A stretch of 64,000 nt of DNA, taken from contig NZ_JAPEVI010000001.1 of NCBI RefSeq assembly GCF_026240905.1, positions 434,001-498,000 of the forward strand, in the 5' to 3' direction. Below the pieces are notes generated by a model. The model did not search any database and was not told the DNA's origin. It worked only from the letters and a program-made list of their open reading frames with translations. The stretch is from Roseibium salinum. Lineage in GTDB: Bacteria > Pseudomonadota > Alphaproteobacteria > Rhizobiales > Stappiaceae. The position numbers were made by a program, and so were the translations under genes. Below, in pieces: positions 1 to 8,612 of the stretch. Within the stretch, counting starts at the first letter, position 1. Every line of letters begins with the position of its first letter.

Positions 1-1105
1 AGAGCAGGACGGAATTTCCTACGTCCAGCGTTCGATTCATCGCGGTCGACGGGTCAGTCCGGCACGTGCTTTCCTCTATCCGGCCATGCGGCGCGGCAAT
101 ACCGAAGTGCTGACGGGCGCACTGGTCACGCGGCTCCTCTTCGAAGGGCGCCGGGCTGTCGGGGCCGTCTTCATCCGCGACGGGGTCGAACATACGATAC
201 GTGCGCGCAAGGAGGTCATCCTCAGCGCCGGAGCGATTGCAACGCCCCAACTCCTGCAGATCTCGGGTATCGGATCTCCCGATCTTCTCGCGAAACTCGG
301 AGTGCCTGCCGTGCATGCGCTGCCTGGTGTCGGCGAGAACCTCAGCGACCACTATGCTGCACGGATCGTCCTCAAGATACGCGGCGCGACAAGCGTCAAC
401 CAGCGAACGAGAGGCCTGCCTCTTGTTGCCGAGCTCTTGCGCTATGCAGCGTTCCGGCGGGGAGCGCTCACGCTTTCTCCGACCCTCGTCTACTGCTTCT
501 GGAAATCGCAATCCTGGCAACCCTTTGGCGACATCCAGGTATCCTTTACGCCGGCGAGCTATCCGTCCGGCATCTGGTCCGGGCTGGACAGATTTCCCGG
601 TGCGACGATGGCGTGTTGGCAGCAACGCCCGAAGAGCCGCGGACATGTGCGCGCATTGTCGCCGGACGTCCGCGTCAAACCGGAGTTTTTCCCGAACTAC
701 CTTGGTGAAGAGGACGACCGGAGATCCATCGTCTGTGCGATGCGTCTCGCGCGGCGGATCGCAAGGCAGCCTGCCTTCGCGCGCTTCGTCGAGGAAGAAC
801 ACTGGCCCGGCCCGGCGGTGGATGATGATGCGGCGTTGCTTGACCATGCCCGCGAGACGGGAAACACCACCTATCATCCCATCGGGACGTGCCGGATGGG
901 GCCGGGAGATCACCCGTCCAGCGTCGTCGACCCGCAGCTCAGGGTCCACGGGATTGACGCCTTGCGGGTTGCCGACTGTTCGGTAATCCCCGAGATGCTC
1001 GCGGCCAACACCAATGCGGCCGCGCTTCTGATTGGCGAGAAAGCGGCAGATTTCGTTCTGGGCCGGCCGCCTCTTGCACCTGCAGATCTGTGGCGCGCGG
1101 ACTGA
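1..1105 (+). CDS. GMC-family FAD oxidoreductase (choline dehydrogenase-like), 5' end outside window
   Basis: The reading frame is open from base 2 with no start codon, so only the C-terminal ~367 residues are present. The first in-window ATG (86) is internal: the residues before it (YVQRS...GRR.SPARAFLYPA) are normal GMC-family sequence. The C-terminal GMC_C domain is complete, with HPIGTCRMG followed by the SVVDP.LRVHG.D.LRVADCSVIPE segment and the terminal NTNAA. These carry the His and Asn catalytic positions of choline dehydrogenase/alcohol oxidase relatives. The family oxidises primary or secondary alcohols with FAD; the substrate cannot be told from this half. No operon partner is visible, because the next gene runs convergently 61 bases away. 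Confidence 0.9.
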   Translation, partial: EQDGISYVQRSIHRGRRVSPARAFLYPAMRRGNTEVLTGALVTRLLFEGRRAVGAVFIRDGVEHTIRARKEVILSAGAIATPQLLQISGIGSPDLLAKLGVPAVHALPGVGENLSDHYAARIVLKIRGATSVNQRTRGLPLVAELLRYAAFRRGALTLSPTLVYCFWKSQSWQPFGDIQVSFTPASYPSGIWSGLDRFPGATMACWQQRPKSRGHVRALSPDVRVKPEFFPNYLGEEDDRRSIVCAMRLARRIARQPAFARFVEEEHWPGPAVDDDAALLDHARETGNTTYHPIGTCRMGPGDHPSSVVDPQLRVHGIDALRVADCSVIPEMLAANTNAAALLIGEKAADFVLGRPPLAPADLWRAD

Positions 1106-1166
1106 ACGACTTCTGGCCCCGTTGTCGTGGAGCCCAGTGCCTGCCGATCTGCCGATACGAGAGCAG

Positions 1167-2453
1167 TCACGGCCACTTGTGAAGCCCGGTGCCGTGTCCG
1201 GCACTGTGACCGCCTTTGATATTCCCGAGTACGGTTCCCTTAGGTTGCGGAACATAGCGGATCATCTTGAGCTCGGCTTGCGAAATACCTTCCTTCCTGG
1301 CGTATTCGCGCACGAGCTGTTCTCCCGCCTCGTGCCTGGCCTCCTGGCTTATCGCCTTGCTTCCAGCCGCGCGCAGTGCCTTCATTCCGGCGCCGACGCC
1401 AACGACGACCAACACGGCCTCGGCCACTTGCCCGGCGGTCTCGGCCACCCTCAGGATCGAAACCGCCGTTTCGGCACCGCCGATTGTCTTGCTGACGTGG
1501 TCTGAAAGCAGGCGCGCATTGTGCTCAACAAGGTGCGCGGCGACCAGCAGATAGACCTGTGCCTTTTTGACGTCGCCACCGGCATTCGCTTCCCACGCCT
1601 TCATTCTCAACTTGTGAGGGCGCTCCCAGATTGAAAAATCGGGGAAACTGGTTCCGCCCATCCAGTCCGCCACCCTTGCGACACCGGGTGCGGCGCTATG
1701 GCGGTTGCGCATGATCTGCGTGTGCAGCGCCCAGCCGTTGTCGTACTGGGTGTCGAAGCGCTCAAAGGCGCGCTTGAACTTCGTTTGGACATGTCCGGTG
1801 AGCACGGCACGATAGTAGCCGGCGCCCAGCATGGTCGTATCAAGCAATTCCTCCCGGTCGATGATCGCGTCGTCGGTCTCGATCGTATCGCCGTCGCGGC
1901 CGAGGGAGAACCAGAACTCCCACCTGGTGGGATCGGGTCCCTGCGCCGACCACGGCTGGCTCAACCGCAACCATACTCCCTTGGAATTGAGGATTTCGCG
2001 CACTTTCACGAGATAGTCGGCTTCATCAGGATTATTGGTGCGCGGAACCAGGGCATCGGCAGTCAGCATCTTGTTGTGATCGACGCGGATATACCCGTCG
2101 CCTGCCGACACTCTGATCCGTTTGTCGAGTATCCGGTAGGCCTTCCGCTCCTTCGCCCGGTCACGCAAGACCAGGTTGCCGGAGCGCGCAATCACCGCCG
2201 CCTTCATGGCCTTTCTGTAGGCGTCCTCGTACATCGGGTTGAGGACCGCCGCGTCGAGTACCTTCTGAATCTGCGCGACCTGATCTTTTGAAAGCAGTCG
2301 CGCAAGGTGGGGCACCGTTTCGATAAGCGTTTCCGCGTCCGGCGCTCCCAGCTCCTTGGCCTTTCGGCGATTTCCTGCTTCGTCTCCCACGGCGCTTACC
2401 TCCGGCGGACAGGATGCTTCGGTGGCTTTGCAGCGCACGGAATGCATCGACAC
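1167..2453 (-). CDS. unrecognised 428-aa protein with a Gly/His/Lys-rich C-terminal tail
   Basis: I do not recognise this family. The protein is mostly hydrophilic and charged. A short Ala/Val/Gly-rich hydrophobic stretch (AVLVVVGVGAG) lies about 80 residues from the end, preceded by a Thr/Ala helix. The extreme C-terminus reads GTVLGNIKGGHSAGHGTGLHK followed by Trp-Pro. A helical body, a small hydrophobic hinge and a compact Gly/His/Lys-rich tail recall secreted polymorphic toxins, but no toxin motif or immunity gene was identified. No signal peptide is evident. The frame opens with GTG at 2453; an ATG two codons later (2447) is an equally good start. It stands alone between convergent GMC and divergent metallo-hydrolase genes. 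Confidence 0.6.
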   Translation of the reverse strand: MSMHSVRCKATEASCPPEVSAVGDEAGNRRKAKELGAPDAETLIETVPHLARLLSKDQVAQIQKVLDAAVLNPMYEDAYRKAMKAAVIARSGNLVLRDRAKERKAYRILDKRIRVSAGDGYIRVDHNKMLTADALVPRTNNPDEADYLVKVREILNSKGVWLRLSQPWSAQGPDPTRWEFWFSLGRDGDTIETDDAIIDREELLDTTMLGAGYYRAVLTGHVQTKFKRAFERFDTQYDNGWALHTQIMRNRHSAAPGVARVADWMGGTSFPDFSIWERPHKLRMKAWEANAGGDVKKAQVYLLVAAHLVEHNARLLSDHVSKTIGGAETAVSILRVAETAGQVAEAVLVVVGVGAGMKALRAAGSKAISQEARHEAGEQLVREYARKEGISQAELKMIRYVPQPKGTVLGNIKGGHSAGHGTGLHKWP

Positions 2454-2616
2454 ATGAGCTGTCCGATTTGATGGTGTTCAACGCGGTGAGTATGCCATGC
2501 CAGCCGTCTTCGCGCCTGTGCTGGTGATCACAGTGCTCACGCGTTACTGCCCAAGCTTGCCAGCGGGCCAATATTGAGCATAGTCGAAACAACTCCAGCC
2601 GAAGAGGGAAAGCAAA

Positions 2617-3303
2617 GTGGTCCCGCAATACGAAATCCTCGTGGAAGGCTCGAGCGTCGCATTCCAGGGTGGTTTCTTCGGTATCTCCACGATCGTGCTG
2701 ATCAGGTCCGGCGCGACGCTGGCGCTCTTTGACTGCGGCCACGGGGTGACGCGAAAACTCCTGCTTGATGCCCTGCAGCACCGCGGCCTGGCCCCGAAAG
2801 ACATTGATCTGGTAATTCTGTCCCACGGCCATTTCGACCATGTCCTGAACCTTGATCTTTTTCCTGAAGTCCCGGTCGTCCTCAGCCGCGACGAATACGA
2901 TTACATCCAGGCGCCCTTCGAGAGCGACTGGGTCACACCGCGCCTCCTGCCCATGCTGCTCGAAGGCCGCGAACTGCGCCTCACCGCGGGCGAGGAAGAA
3001 ATTCTGCCCGGTGTTACCGCCTTCCCGACCCCCGGTCATGCTCCCGGGCATATCTCGCTGGAGCTTCCCTCCCCCGAAGGACCCGTCGTGCTCGCCGCCG
3101 ACGCGCTCAAGACGGCACGCGAGGCCTCGACCGGCATTCCCGATCTTGAGTTCGATCCGGAAAAACGCGGCAAGAAATCGCTACAGGACGTCCTGCGTCG
3201 CGGCCGCATCATCGTTCCCGGCCATTTCCCGACGATCCGGACGGACGAGGACGGCAGGATCTCATGGACCGGCATTCAGGAGATGCCATTGCTGTTCCGG
3301 TGA
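2617..3303 (+). CDS. metallo-beta-lactamase-fold hydrolase (lactonase-like)
   Basis: The 228-residue protein has the metallo-beta-lactamase fold. The metal site SHGHFDH is at residues 69-75 (HxHxDH pattern), and an LFDCG strand near residue 40 precedes it. A downstream TPGHAPGH segment and an LAADALK strand supply the third His and the bridging Asp. Layout and size match the N-acyl-homoserine lactonase/glyoxalase II-like branch, so a small ester or lactone is a plausible substrate, but quorum quenching is inference only. Start is GTG at 2617, preceded by a GAGGG ribosome-binding site about 6 bases upstream. The gene is monocistronic and transcribed away from the unknown protein before it. Confidence 0.85.
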   Translation: MVPQYEILVEGSSVAFQGGFFGISTIVLIRSGATLALFDCGHGVTRKLLLDALQHRGLAPKDIDLVILSHGHFDHVLNLDLFPEVPVVLSRDEYDYIQAPFESDWVTPRLLPMLLEGRELRLTAGEEEILPGVTAFPTPGHAPGHISLELPSPEGPVVLAADALKTAREASTGIPDLEFDPEKRGKKSLQDVLRRGRIIVPGHFPTIRTDEDGRISWTGIQEMPLLFR

Positions 3304-3382
3304 GAGAGGGCTCGATGGATGACCTCGTGCAGACCTCCGGACGCAGACCGGCATCCTGTCCGTGAATCGAAGGCGACGAGGG

Positions 3383-4282
3383 TCACGACACCTGTTCCTG
3401 TTGTGTCGTTGCATTGATGAGCGTCTGCTTGGCGGAGGCGAGATGTGCGCTGCAGGCTTTCTCGATTCTTGCGGCGCTGCGGCTCTTGAGGGCCTGGATA
3501 TAGCGAAGATGTTCGCGGACCGCGACTTCGTTACGGCTACGCTCGTCCTTCTTGTTCCACTGATAGTGATAGTGAAAGATCAGGCTGATGATGTCGTAAA
3601 AGTCATCGATGAACCGGTTTGGCGAAGCTGAATTGATAAGCCGGTGAAACCGGTTGTCGAGATCGGAGAAATCGTGGAATTTCTCGGCAATGTCGGCAAG
3701 GAGATCCGTATGCTCCTTTTCCAGCAACTCGATCTGCCGCCACAGCGGCGACTGCCGTGGCAGAGCGCCGAAAGCCAAGGCCGAACGCAACTCGAACATT
3801 TCGCGGATTTCGAATAGCTCCAGTGCGAATTCGGGGGTGAATCCCTTGAACAGCCAGCCCGCGTTCGGGCGCTTTTCGATGAGGCCGTAATGCTGAAACC
3901 GGTTCAGGAATTCGCGGATGGCGGAAGTCGCCACGCCGAACCGGCGCGCAAGCTCCAGTTCGTTGAACGACGCGCCGGAACCCAGATTGTCCCGCAACGT
4001 CCACTCCATGAACTGCCTTTCGATGTGAGCGGACGTGGAAAGGGTTTCGGTTTCGGGAAAGGGTTTGGCAATCGGTCTTCGCACCAGCCGGCGTTGCCGA
4101 TTGCTCGTGACAACGAGTCCCTGGCTTTCCAACTCGGAGAGGACCTTGCGGACCGTGGTGCGGCTGACGCCCAGGCTTTGCGAAAGCACGACTTCGGAGG
4201 GAAACAGATCCTCGCTGCCCAATGCTGACAAGACGTCGAGGGTTTCGTTGAAGGCCCGTTTGAAAACGGAATCGGTTTTCAT
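3383..4282 (-). CDS. lgoR: GntR/FCD-family regulator with two winged-helix domains, LgoR-like
   Basis: A 299-aa regulator. Residues ~8-68 form one GntR-type winged helix (SQSLGVSRTTVRKVLSELE). Residues ~86-150 form a second (LARRFGVATSAIREFLNRF), followed by an FCD ligand domain at ~160-280 with FEIREMFELR, DLDNRFHRLI and FHYHYQW segments. From memory, E. coli LgoR (YjjM), regulator of L-galactonate use, has the same double-HTH layout and the same HFHYQW-type signature. The adjacent LgoD-like gene supports this. ATG at 4282 with GGGGGAT just upstream is preferred over the TTG further out. It is the last gene of the minus-strand cassette, 148 bases after the dehydrogenase, and probably controls it through palindromes near 8.4-8.6 kb. 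Confidence 0.82.
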   Translation of the reverse strand: MKTDSVFKRAFNETLDVLSALGSEDLFPSEVVLSQSLGVSRTTVRKVLSELESQGLVVTSNRQRRLVRRPIAKPFPETETLSTSAHIERQFMEWTLRDNLGSGASFNELELARRFGVATSAIREFLNRFQHYGLIEKRPNAGWLFKGFTPEFALELFEIREMFELRSALAFGALPRQSPLWRQIELLEKEHTDLLADIAEKFHDFSDLDNRFHRLINSASPNRFIDDFYDIISLIFHYHYQWNKKDERSRNEVAVREHLRYIQALKSRSAARIEKACSAHLASAKQTLINATTQQEQVS

Positions 4283-4430
4283 CTTATCCCCCGGCAACTG
4301 ACCCGCGCGCCGGACAGCTTGGACGCCGCCAGGTTATCGGCACGCTGACAAGAAGTGGAAACACTTTCTTACACAACAGGAACCGGGACGGCAAAAAACC
4401 TGCTGGACCGATCTGTTGGGCGGGCCGGGC

Positions 4431-5447
4431 CTAGTCGATCGATATGACCGCCTTGATGAGGCCCGCCTTGTCCCGGGCCCACAATGGCAGGTCGGCAACC
4501 GATGCCTCCAGGCTTGTTCGATGGCTGATCAGACTGCCGACCGGAATCGCGCCGCCCCGTATCTGGGCCATGACATGTGTGAAGTCTTCGCCGGTTGCGT
4601 TGCGGCTTGCCAGGAGCGTCATTTCCCTGCGGTGAAAATCCGGGTCCGAAAAACAGATTTCCGCGTCCAGGACGCCTACGAAAATCAACCGTCCGCCATG
4701 GGCGACATAGCTGAAGCTTGCTTCCATGGAGTGTTTGTTGCCGGTGGCGTCGAAAACGACGTCAAAGCCTTCGCCATCGGTTGCAGCCAGGGCAGCATCA
4801 GCCGGGGACGTGCCGTTCGGGACTTCAATGGCCTTGCCGCCGGTAATCGACGCGATCGTCCTCATTCGCTCCACGTCGAGATCGAGGACCGAGACGTCGC
4901 CGCCGGCAATGCGCGCAAACATCGTCGTGCCCACTCCTATGGGTCCCGTCCCGACGACAAGAACCCTTTCACCTTTCGCCACCCCGGCCCTTCGAACGGC
5001 ATGAGCCCCGATCGCCAGGAATTCGACTGAGGCACACGCGTCCACGGAAAGGCCATCGCCACGGATGAGATTGTCCGGCGGCAGGCACAGGAGTTCAGTC
5101 ATGCCCCCGTCCTGGTGAACGCCCAGCACGGAGAGCCTGGTGCAGCAGTTCGGTCTGTCATTGCGGCAGGAAATGCAGGATCCGCAGGACAGGTAAGGAT
5201 TGACGGCGCAGATTTCGCCCGCCTTGAAGCCACTACCCGCGGGTGCATCGACCACTTCCACCGCAAGTTCATGCCCCATCACCCTCGGATAGTTGAGGAA
5301 CGGGTGCTTGCCTTCGAAGATATGATAGTCGGTCCCGCAGATGCCGATGCGGCGCGGACGTACAAGGACCTGCCCGTCCGCGGGAACAGGCGGCGGAATG
5401 TGCTGTAATTCCAGAGTTCCCGGTTGCGTGCAAACGAGCGCGTCCAC
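4431..5447 (-). CDS. lgoD: zinc-dependent alcohol dehydrogenase, L-galactonate 5-dehydrogenase (LgoD)-like
   Basis: A 338-aa medium-chain dehydrogenase. The catalytic zinc site is seen in GICGTD and GHE. The structural zinc site is the CGSCISCRNDRPNCC four-cysteine cluster. The NAD(P)-binding segment is VVGTGPIG followed by an acidic strand (VLDLD). The segments SVLGVHQDGG, ATGNKHSM, FSDPDFHRRE and SRNAT match my recollection of E. coli LgoD (YjjN), which oxidises L-galactonate to D-tagaturonate. L-gulonate/idonate-type substrates remain possible. Start is GTG at 5447 with GGAG 10 bases upstream. The gene follows the ABC importer genes on the same strand (80-base gap), so the importer probably supplies its sugar acid. 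Confidence 0.85.
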   Translation of the reverse strand: MDALVCTQPGTLELQHIPPPVPADGQVLVRPRRIGICGTDYHIFEGKHPFLNYPRVMGHELAVEVVDAPAGSGFKAGEICAVNPYLSCGSCISCRNDRPNCCTRLSVLGVHQDGGMTELLCLPPDNLIRGDGLSVDACASVEFLAIGAHAVRRAGVAKGERVLVVGTGPIGVGTTMFARIAGGDVSVLDLDVERMRTIASITGGKAIEVPNGTSPADAALAATDGEGFDVVFDATGNKHSMEASFSYVAHGGRLIFVGVLDAEICFSDPDFHRREMTLLASRNATGEDFTHVMAQIRGGAIPVGSLISHRTSLEASVADLPLWARDKAGLIKAVISID

Positions 5448-5527
5448 GATTTTAGTACTCCAACTGCTTCAAGAGACTGTATCGGTCGAGGTGCGGGGCC
5501 GGGCGCGAGTCCGGCCCCGCGGGGCGA

Positions 5528-6442
5528 CTACATAAAGTCCTTCATATTGTCTTTCGTGACCAGGGCCGAACCGGAATCGATCAGGTTTTCGACCGGCTCA
5601 CCTTTGATGGATTTCACCAGGGCTTCAACACCGTATTTGGCCATGTTGAAGGGAAACTGGGCGACCGACGCATCCTCGATGCCGGCTTCCATAGCTTCGG
5701 CCTCGCCGCAGCAGAAGTCAAAACCGACCAGGATCACATGGTGATCCAGTTTTGCGTTCTTGATCGCCTGGGCAGCCCCGGCCGCAGCGGGACCGCATGC
5801 CGAGTAGATTGCGGTAACACCTGGGTTTGCCGTCAGGATGTCCTCAGCCACGTTGATCCCGAGCTCTTCGGTGCAGTTGGTCGTTCCGCGGCCGACGATC
5901 TCGACTTTCACGCCGGACAATTCCGCCAACATGCCGTCCACGCGCTCGTCCAGTGCCGGGACGCCGGGAACGCCCTCGAGGATGCCAAGCGTGTCACCGT
6001 CCTTCAGGACGGTCTTCAGATAGCCGCCGGCGGTCCTGCCTGCCTCGTAGTTGTTCGTGGTTGCCAGCGCCGTGCGCCCTTCCCAGTCGGGAATGCTGTT
6101 GTCCATGAGAACCACCTTGACCACTTGCGCAATGGCCTTGTCGAGCGTGGTGGCCACGGTAGGGTCGACGGGCGTGATGGCGATGCCTTGTACGCCCTGG
6201 GTCACCATGGACTCGATCAACGCGATTTGGCCCTCGATGTCGGTCGCCGAAGCCCCCTGACCGAAGACGATGTCCAGGCCCCCGCTTTCCGCGGCATAGG
6301 CTTTTGCGCCGTCTTCCATGGTGGCAAAGAAAGGGACCGGAAACTTGGTGATAAATCCGATCTTGATATTCTCCGCCAAGGCCGGAGCGGCCGAAACCGC
6401 GGCAATGAGGGCTCCTGCGAGTGCTGCTTTCAGTTTCATCAT
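5528..6442 (-). CDS. sugar ABC transporter periplasmic substrate-binding protein (RbsB-like)
   Basis: A 304-aa precursor with a Sec signal peptide (Lys-rich start, LAGALIAAVSAAPALA, cleavage after ALA). The mature part begins ENIKIGFITKFPVPFF and follows the type-I periplasmic-binding-protein pattern of ribose/xylose binders: GQGASATDIEGQIA, GIAITPVDP, NNYEAGR and LVGFDFC. It should capture the sugar or sugar acid for the permease and ATPase encoded upstream on the same strand. In transcription order it is third (permease, ATPase, binding protein, dehydrogenase, regulator); many such operons put the binding protein first. Start ATG 6442 has GGGAGGAA just upstream. Confidence 0.92.
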   Translation of the reverse strand: MMKLKAALAGALIAAVSAAPALAENIKIGFITKFPVPFFATMEDGAKAYAAESGGLDIVFGQGASATDIEGQIALIESMVTQGVQGIAITPVDPTVATTLDKAIAQVVKVVLMDNSIPDWEGRTALATTNNYEAGRTAGGYLKTVLKDGDTLGILEGVPGVPALDERVDGMLAELSGVKVEIVGRGTTNCTEELGINVAEDILTANPGVTAIYSACGPAAAGAAQAIKNAKLDHHVILVGFDFCCGEAEAMEAGIEDASVAQFPFNMAKYGVEALVKSIKGEPVENLIDSGSALVTKDNMKDFM

Positions 6443-6517
6443 TTCCTCCCGATTTTGATCGCTCAGATGACAAAGCGATCGTCCATCCGATGTGCTGTCT
6501 CCCGACAGCGCATCGGT

Positions 6518-7282
6518 CTACCTTTCAGCGCCAACGATCATGGAGACCAGTTCCTGCTGGTTCTGCCGCGTTGGCCTGAGTTCGCCGACCTTGTTTCCCT
6601 GGCGCAGCACAACGGCGCGGTCGGCCAGTTCGACCACGTGTTCCATGTTGTGCGTTATCAGGATCAGGGCGTTGCCTTCGTCTCGAAGCTGCCGGATGAG
6701 ATCGAGCACCTTGCGCGCTTCACGCAGGCCGAGAGCTGCCGTCGGTTCATCCAGTATGACGATCTTGCGGGCGAAAACCGTGGCTCGAGCCACCGCGATC
6801 GCCTGGCGTTGTCCTCCGGACATCAGGGCGACCGGTGCATCCAGCTTCGGCAGCCTGACCTTGAGCCGGTCAATGATCCCAGCCGCCTCCCTGTCCATCG
6901 CCGCCTTGTTGAGAAAGCGCATGCCGCGAGGCAACCACGCGGGGTAGGCAATCTCCCGCCCGCAAAAGAAATTCTGCGCCGGCGTCAGATTGTCGAACAG
7001 CGCAAGGTCCTGATAGACGGTTTCGATACCGGCCTGACGGGCTGCTGCCGGGGAGTGAAGGGCCGCGGGTTTTCCGTCGATCAGAATCTCCCCCTCGTCG
7101 AGCTGATGAACCCCGCTGATGCATTTGATCAGCGTCGATTTTCCTGCGCCATTGTCGCCGAGGAGTGCGAGAACCTCTCCGGCGTAGGCTTCAAGGCCGA
7201 CGCCCTTGAGGGCCTGGACCGCGCCAAACCGCTTGACCGCGTGGCATACCGCAAGCACCGGGCGTTTGGTCATGGGGGTCAT
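6518..7282 (-). CDS. sugar ABC transporter ATP-binding protein, single-domain
   Basis: A 254-aa ATPase with Walker A GDNGAGKST, Q-loop ETVYQDLALF, signature MSGGQRQ, Walker B KIVILDEPTAALG and a switch His in LITHN. It has one nucleotide-binding domain, unlike the double-domain RbsA type, so it probably works as a homodimer with the neighbouring permease. The start at 7282 is fixed by the junction with the permease: its stop codon and this ATG share one base (TGATG), indicating translational coupling. A longer in-frame extension upstream only reads the permease gene out of frame. Confidence 0.93.
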   Translation of the reverse strand: MTPMTKRPVLAVCHAVKRFGAVQALKGVGLEAYAGEVLALLGDNGAGKSTLIKCISGVHQLDEGEILIDGKPAALHSPAAARQAGIETVYQDLALFDNLTPAQNFFCGREIAYPAWLPRGMRFLNKAAMDREAAGIIDRLKVRLPKLDAPVALMSGGQRQAIAVARATVFARKIVILDEPTAALGLREARKVLDLIRQLRDEGNALILITHNMEHVVELADRAVVLRQGNKVGELRPTRQNQQELVSMIVGAER

Positions 7283-8337
7283 CAGCGCGCCCCCGTTGCC
7301 TGGAGGGCGCGGGTCCGCGCTTCCAGGTGGCCGCGCAGGACGTCGGCTTCGACGGCCAGGAGGATGATCGCGCCAATGGCAATCATCTGAAAGAACACGT
7401 TCACGTTCATAAGATTGAGCGCGTTGCGAAGAACGCCAATCATCACGGCACCGATGAGTGCGTGACCGAGGTGGCCGCGCCCTCCCAGGAAACTCGCGCC
7501 GCCGATGATCACGGCCGCGATCGTGTCGAGTTCCAGAAGATTGCCATAGAGAGGCGAGCTGGCTTGCGTGCGTGCCGAAAGAACGATGGCACCGATACCG
7601 GCACACAGGCCGGCCAGGACGTAGGTGGAGACCAGGACCGGCCTGACCGGAATTCCCATCTGAACGGCCGACTCCGGCTTGCCGCCGACGGCATAGATCC
7701 ACCGCCCCCAGACCATGCCCTTGGTCATGACCAGCACCAGCACCGCAACGCCCAACACCACGAAGAAGGAACCGGGCAAGCCCAGGATTTCGCTGCTGCC
7801 GAGGGCGACAATGCCATCGGGCATGCCGCGCATCGTCGTGTGATTTACCGAAAACTGAAGAGCGAGCCCCCGACAGATGCTCAAGGTCGCCAGGGTGATG
7901 ATGAAAGCGTGAGGAAGACGCCCGTAGACATAGCCGATACCATTGAACGCTCCGACGGTAACGGCTGAAAGCAACATCGCCCCCATAACCAGAACCGTTG
8001 AATCCGTGACGCGGAATACCAGTCCGCCGACCACGGTGGCCAAGGCAAGGTTGGCCCCGACGGAGAGGTCGATGCCCCTGGTCAGGATGACGAGATGCTG
8101 TCCGATCGCGACGATCGCGATGACGGACGTCTGAGCCATGATGTTGCTGATGTTCCCCAGCTTGAGGAAATTGGGGGTCAGAAGACTTGCTCCGGCAATC
8201 AGTGCAATCAGGATCAGCAGTGGTCCAAAGCCGAGAAGCGCGAGAGCCAACGATACCGACCGGGCGCCACTGCGCGTGTCCAGCGCAGCAATTCGCCCGG
8301 CCTTCGCCTCCCTCACGCGTTCAGTGGAGTCCGTCAA
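7282..8337 (-). CDS. sugar ABC transporter permease (BPD_transp_2 family)
   Basis: A 351-aa polytopic membrane protein of the RbsC/XylH type. It has about 8-10 hydrophobic segments and the diagnostic ILTRGIDLSVGA segment near the third helix, then GRLPHAFIITLATL and IIGGASFLGGRG. It forms the inner-membrane channel for the importer encoded downstream. The preferred start is TTG at 8337, preceded by GGGAG 7-8 bases upstream. An outer TTG at 8409 would add an atypical 24-residue leader rich in Ile/Asn and has no clear ribosome-binding site. It is the first gene of the five-gene minus-strand cassette; the AT-rich region just upstream is the likely promoter. Confidence 0.9.
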   Translation of the reverse strand: MTDSTERVREAKAGRIAALDTRSGARSVSLALALLGFGPLLILIALIAGASLLTPNFLKLGNISNIMAQTSVIAIVAIGQHLVILTRGIDLSVGANLALATVVGGLVFRVTDSTVLVMGAMLLSAVTVGAFNGIGYVYGRLPHAFIITLATLSICRGLALQFSVNHTTMRGMPDGIVALGSSEILGLPGSFFVVLGVAVLVLVMTKGMVWGRWIYAVGGKPESAVQMGIPVRPVLVSTYVLAGLCAGIGAIVLSARTQASSPLYGNLLELDTIAAVIIGGASFLGGRGHLGHALIGAVMIGVLRNALNLMNVNVFFQMIAIGAIILLAVEADVLRGHLEARTRALQATGAR

Positions 8338-8434
8338 TGCCTTCTCCCAATTAATAATATTAGTTATGTTTCTTATCGTTAAAAAGACATCACAGGCCGA
8401 TGCCGTCAAGCGGAAAAATCTTTTGCTCGCCTCG

Positions 8435-8449
8435 TCGATATTTTATCGA
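8435..8449. promoter_or_regulatory. candidate operator, perfect 6-3-6 palindrome
   Basis: TCGATA-TTT-TATCGA is a perfect inverted repeat about 100 bases upstream of the permease start. GntR/FCD regulators bind short palindromes of this size, so the LgoR-like protein encoded at the other end of the cassette is the natural candidate ligand. Binding is inferred from position and symmetry only. Confidence 0.4.
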
Positions 8450-8594
8450 GTTATTACAGTAAATTAGCTAAAACACCTGGGGCGGAGTTTTCCTCCGGTG
8501 CGATCTCCCAAGGCGTCGGCTCGATTGCTTATTGGGTGGTTGAAAGGTCGCCGGGACCGGCATCCTGCTCCTGGATTGGGAGGAGTTCAGAATA

Positions 8595-8612
8595 AATATT
8601 ACTGATAATATT
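8595..8612. promoter_or_regulatory. AT-rich palindrome AATATTA-N4-TAATATT
   Basis: A perfect 7-base inverted repeat with a 4-base spacer, inside otherwise GC-rich DNA upstream of the sugar operon. A related shorter palindrome (TAATA-A-TATTA) sits at 8352-8362. These could be additional regulator sites; nothing fixes which protein binds. Confidence 0.3.

Noticed and set aside
5738..7390. 550-residue open frame on the plus strand
   Set aside because: Entirely antisense to the sugar-binding protein and ATPase genes, whose motifs are clear. The plus-strand product is Arg/Asp/Gly-rich with no domain, a GC-bias shadow.
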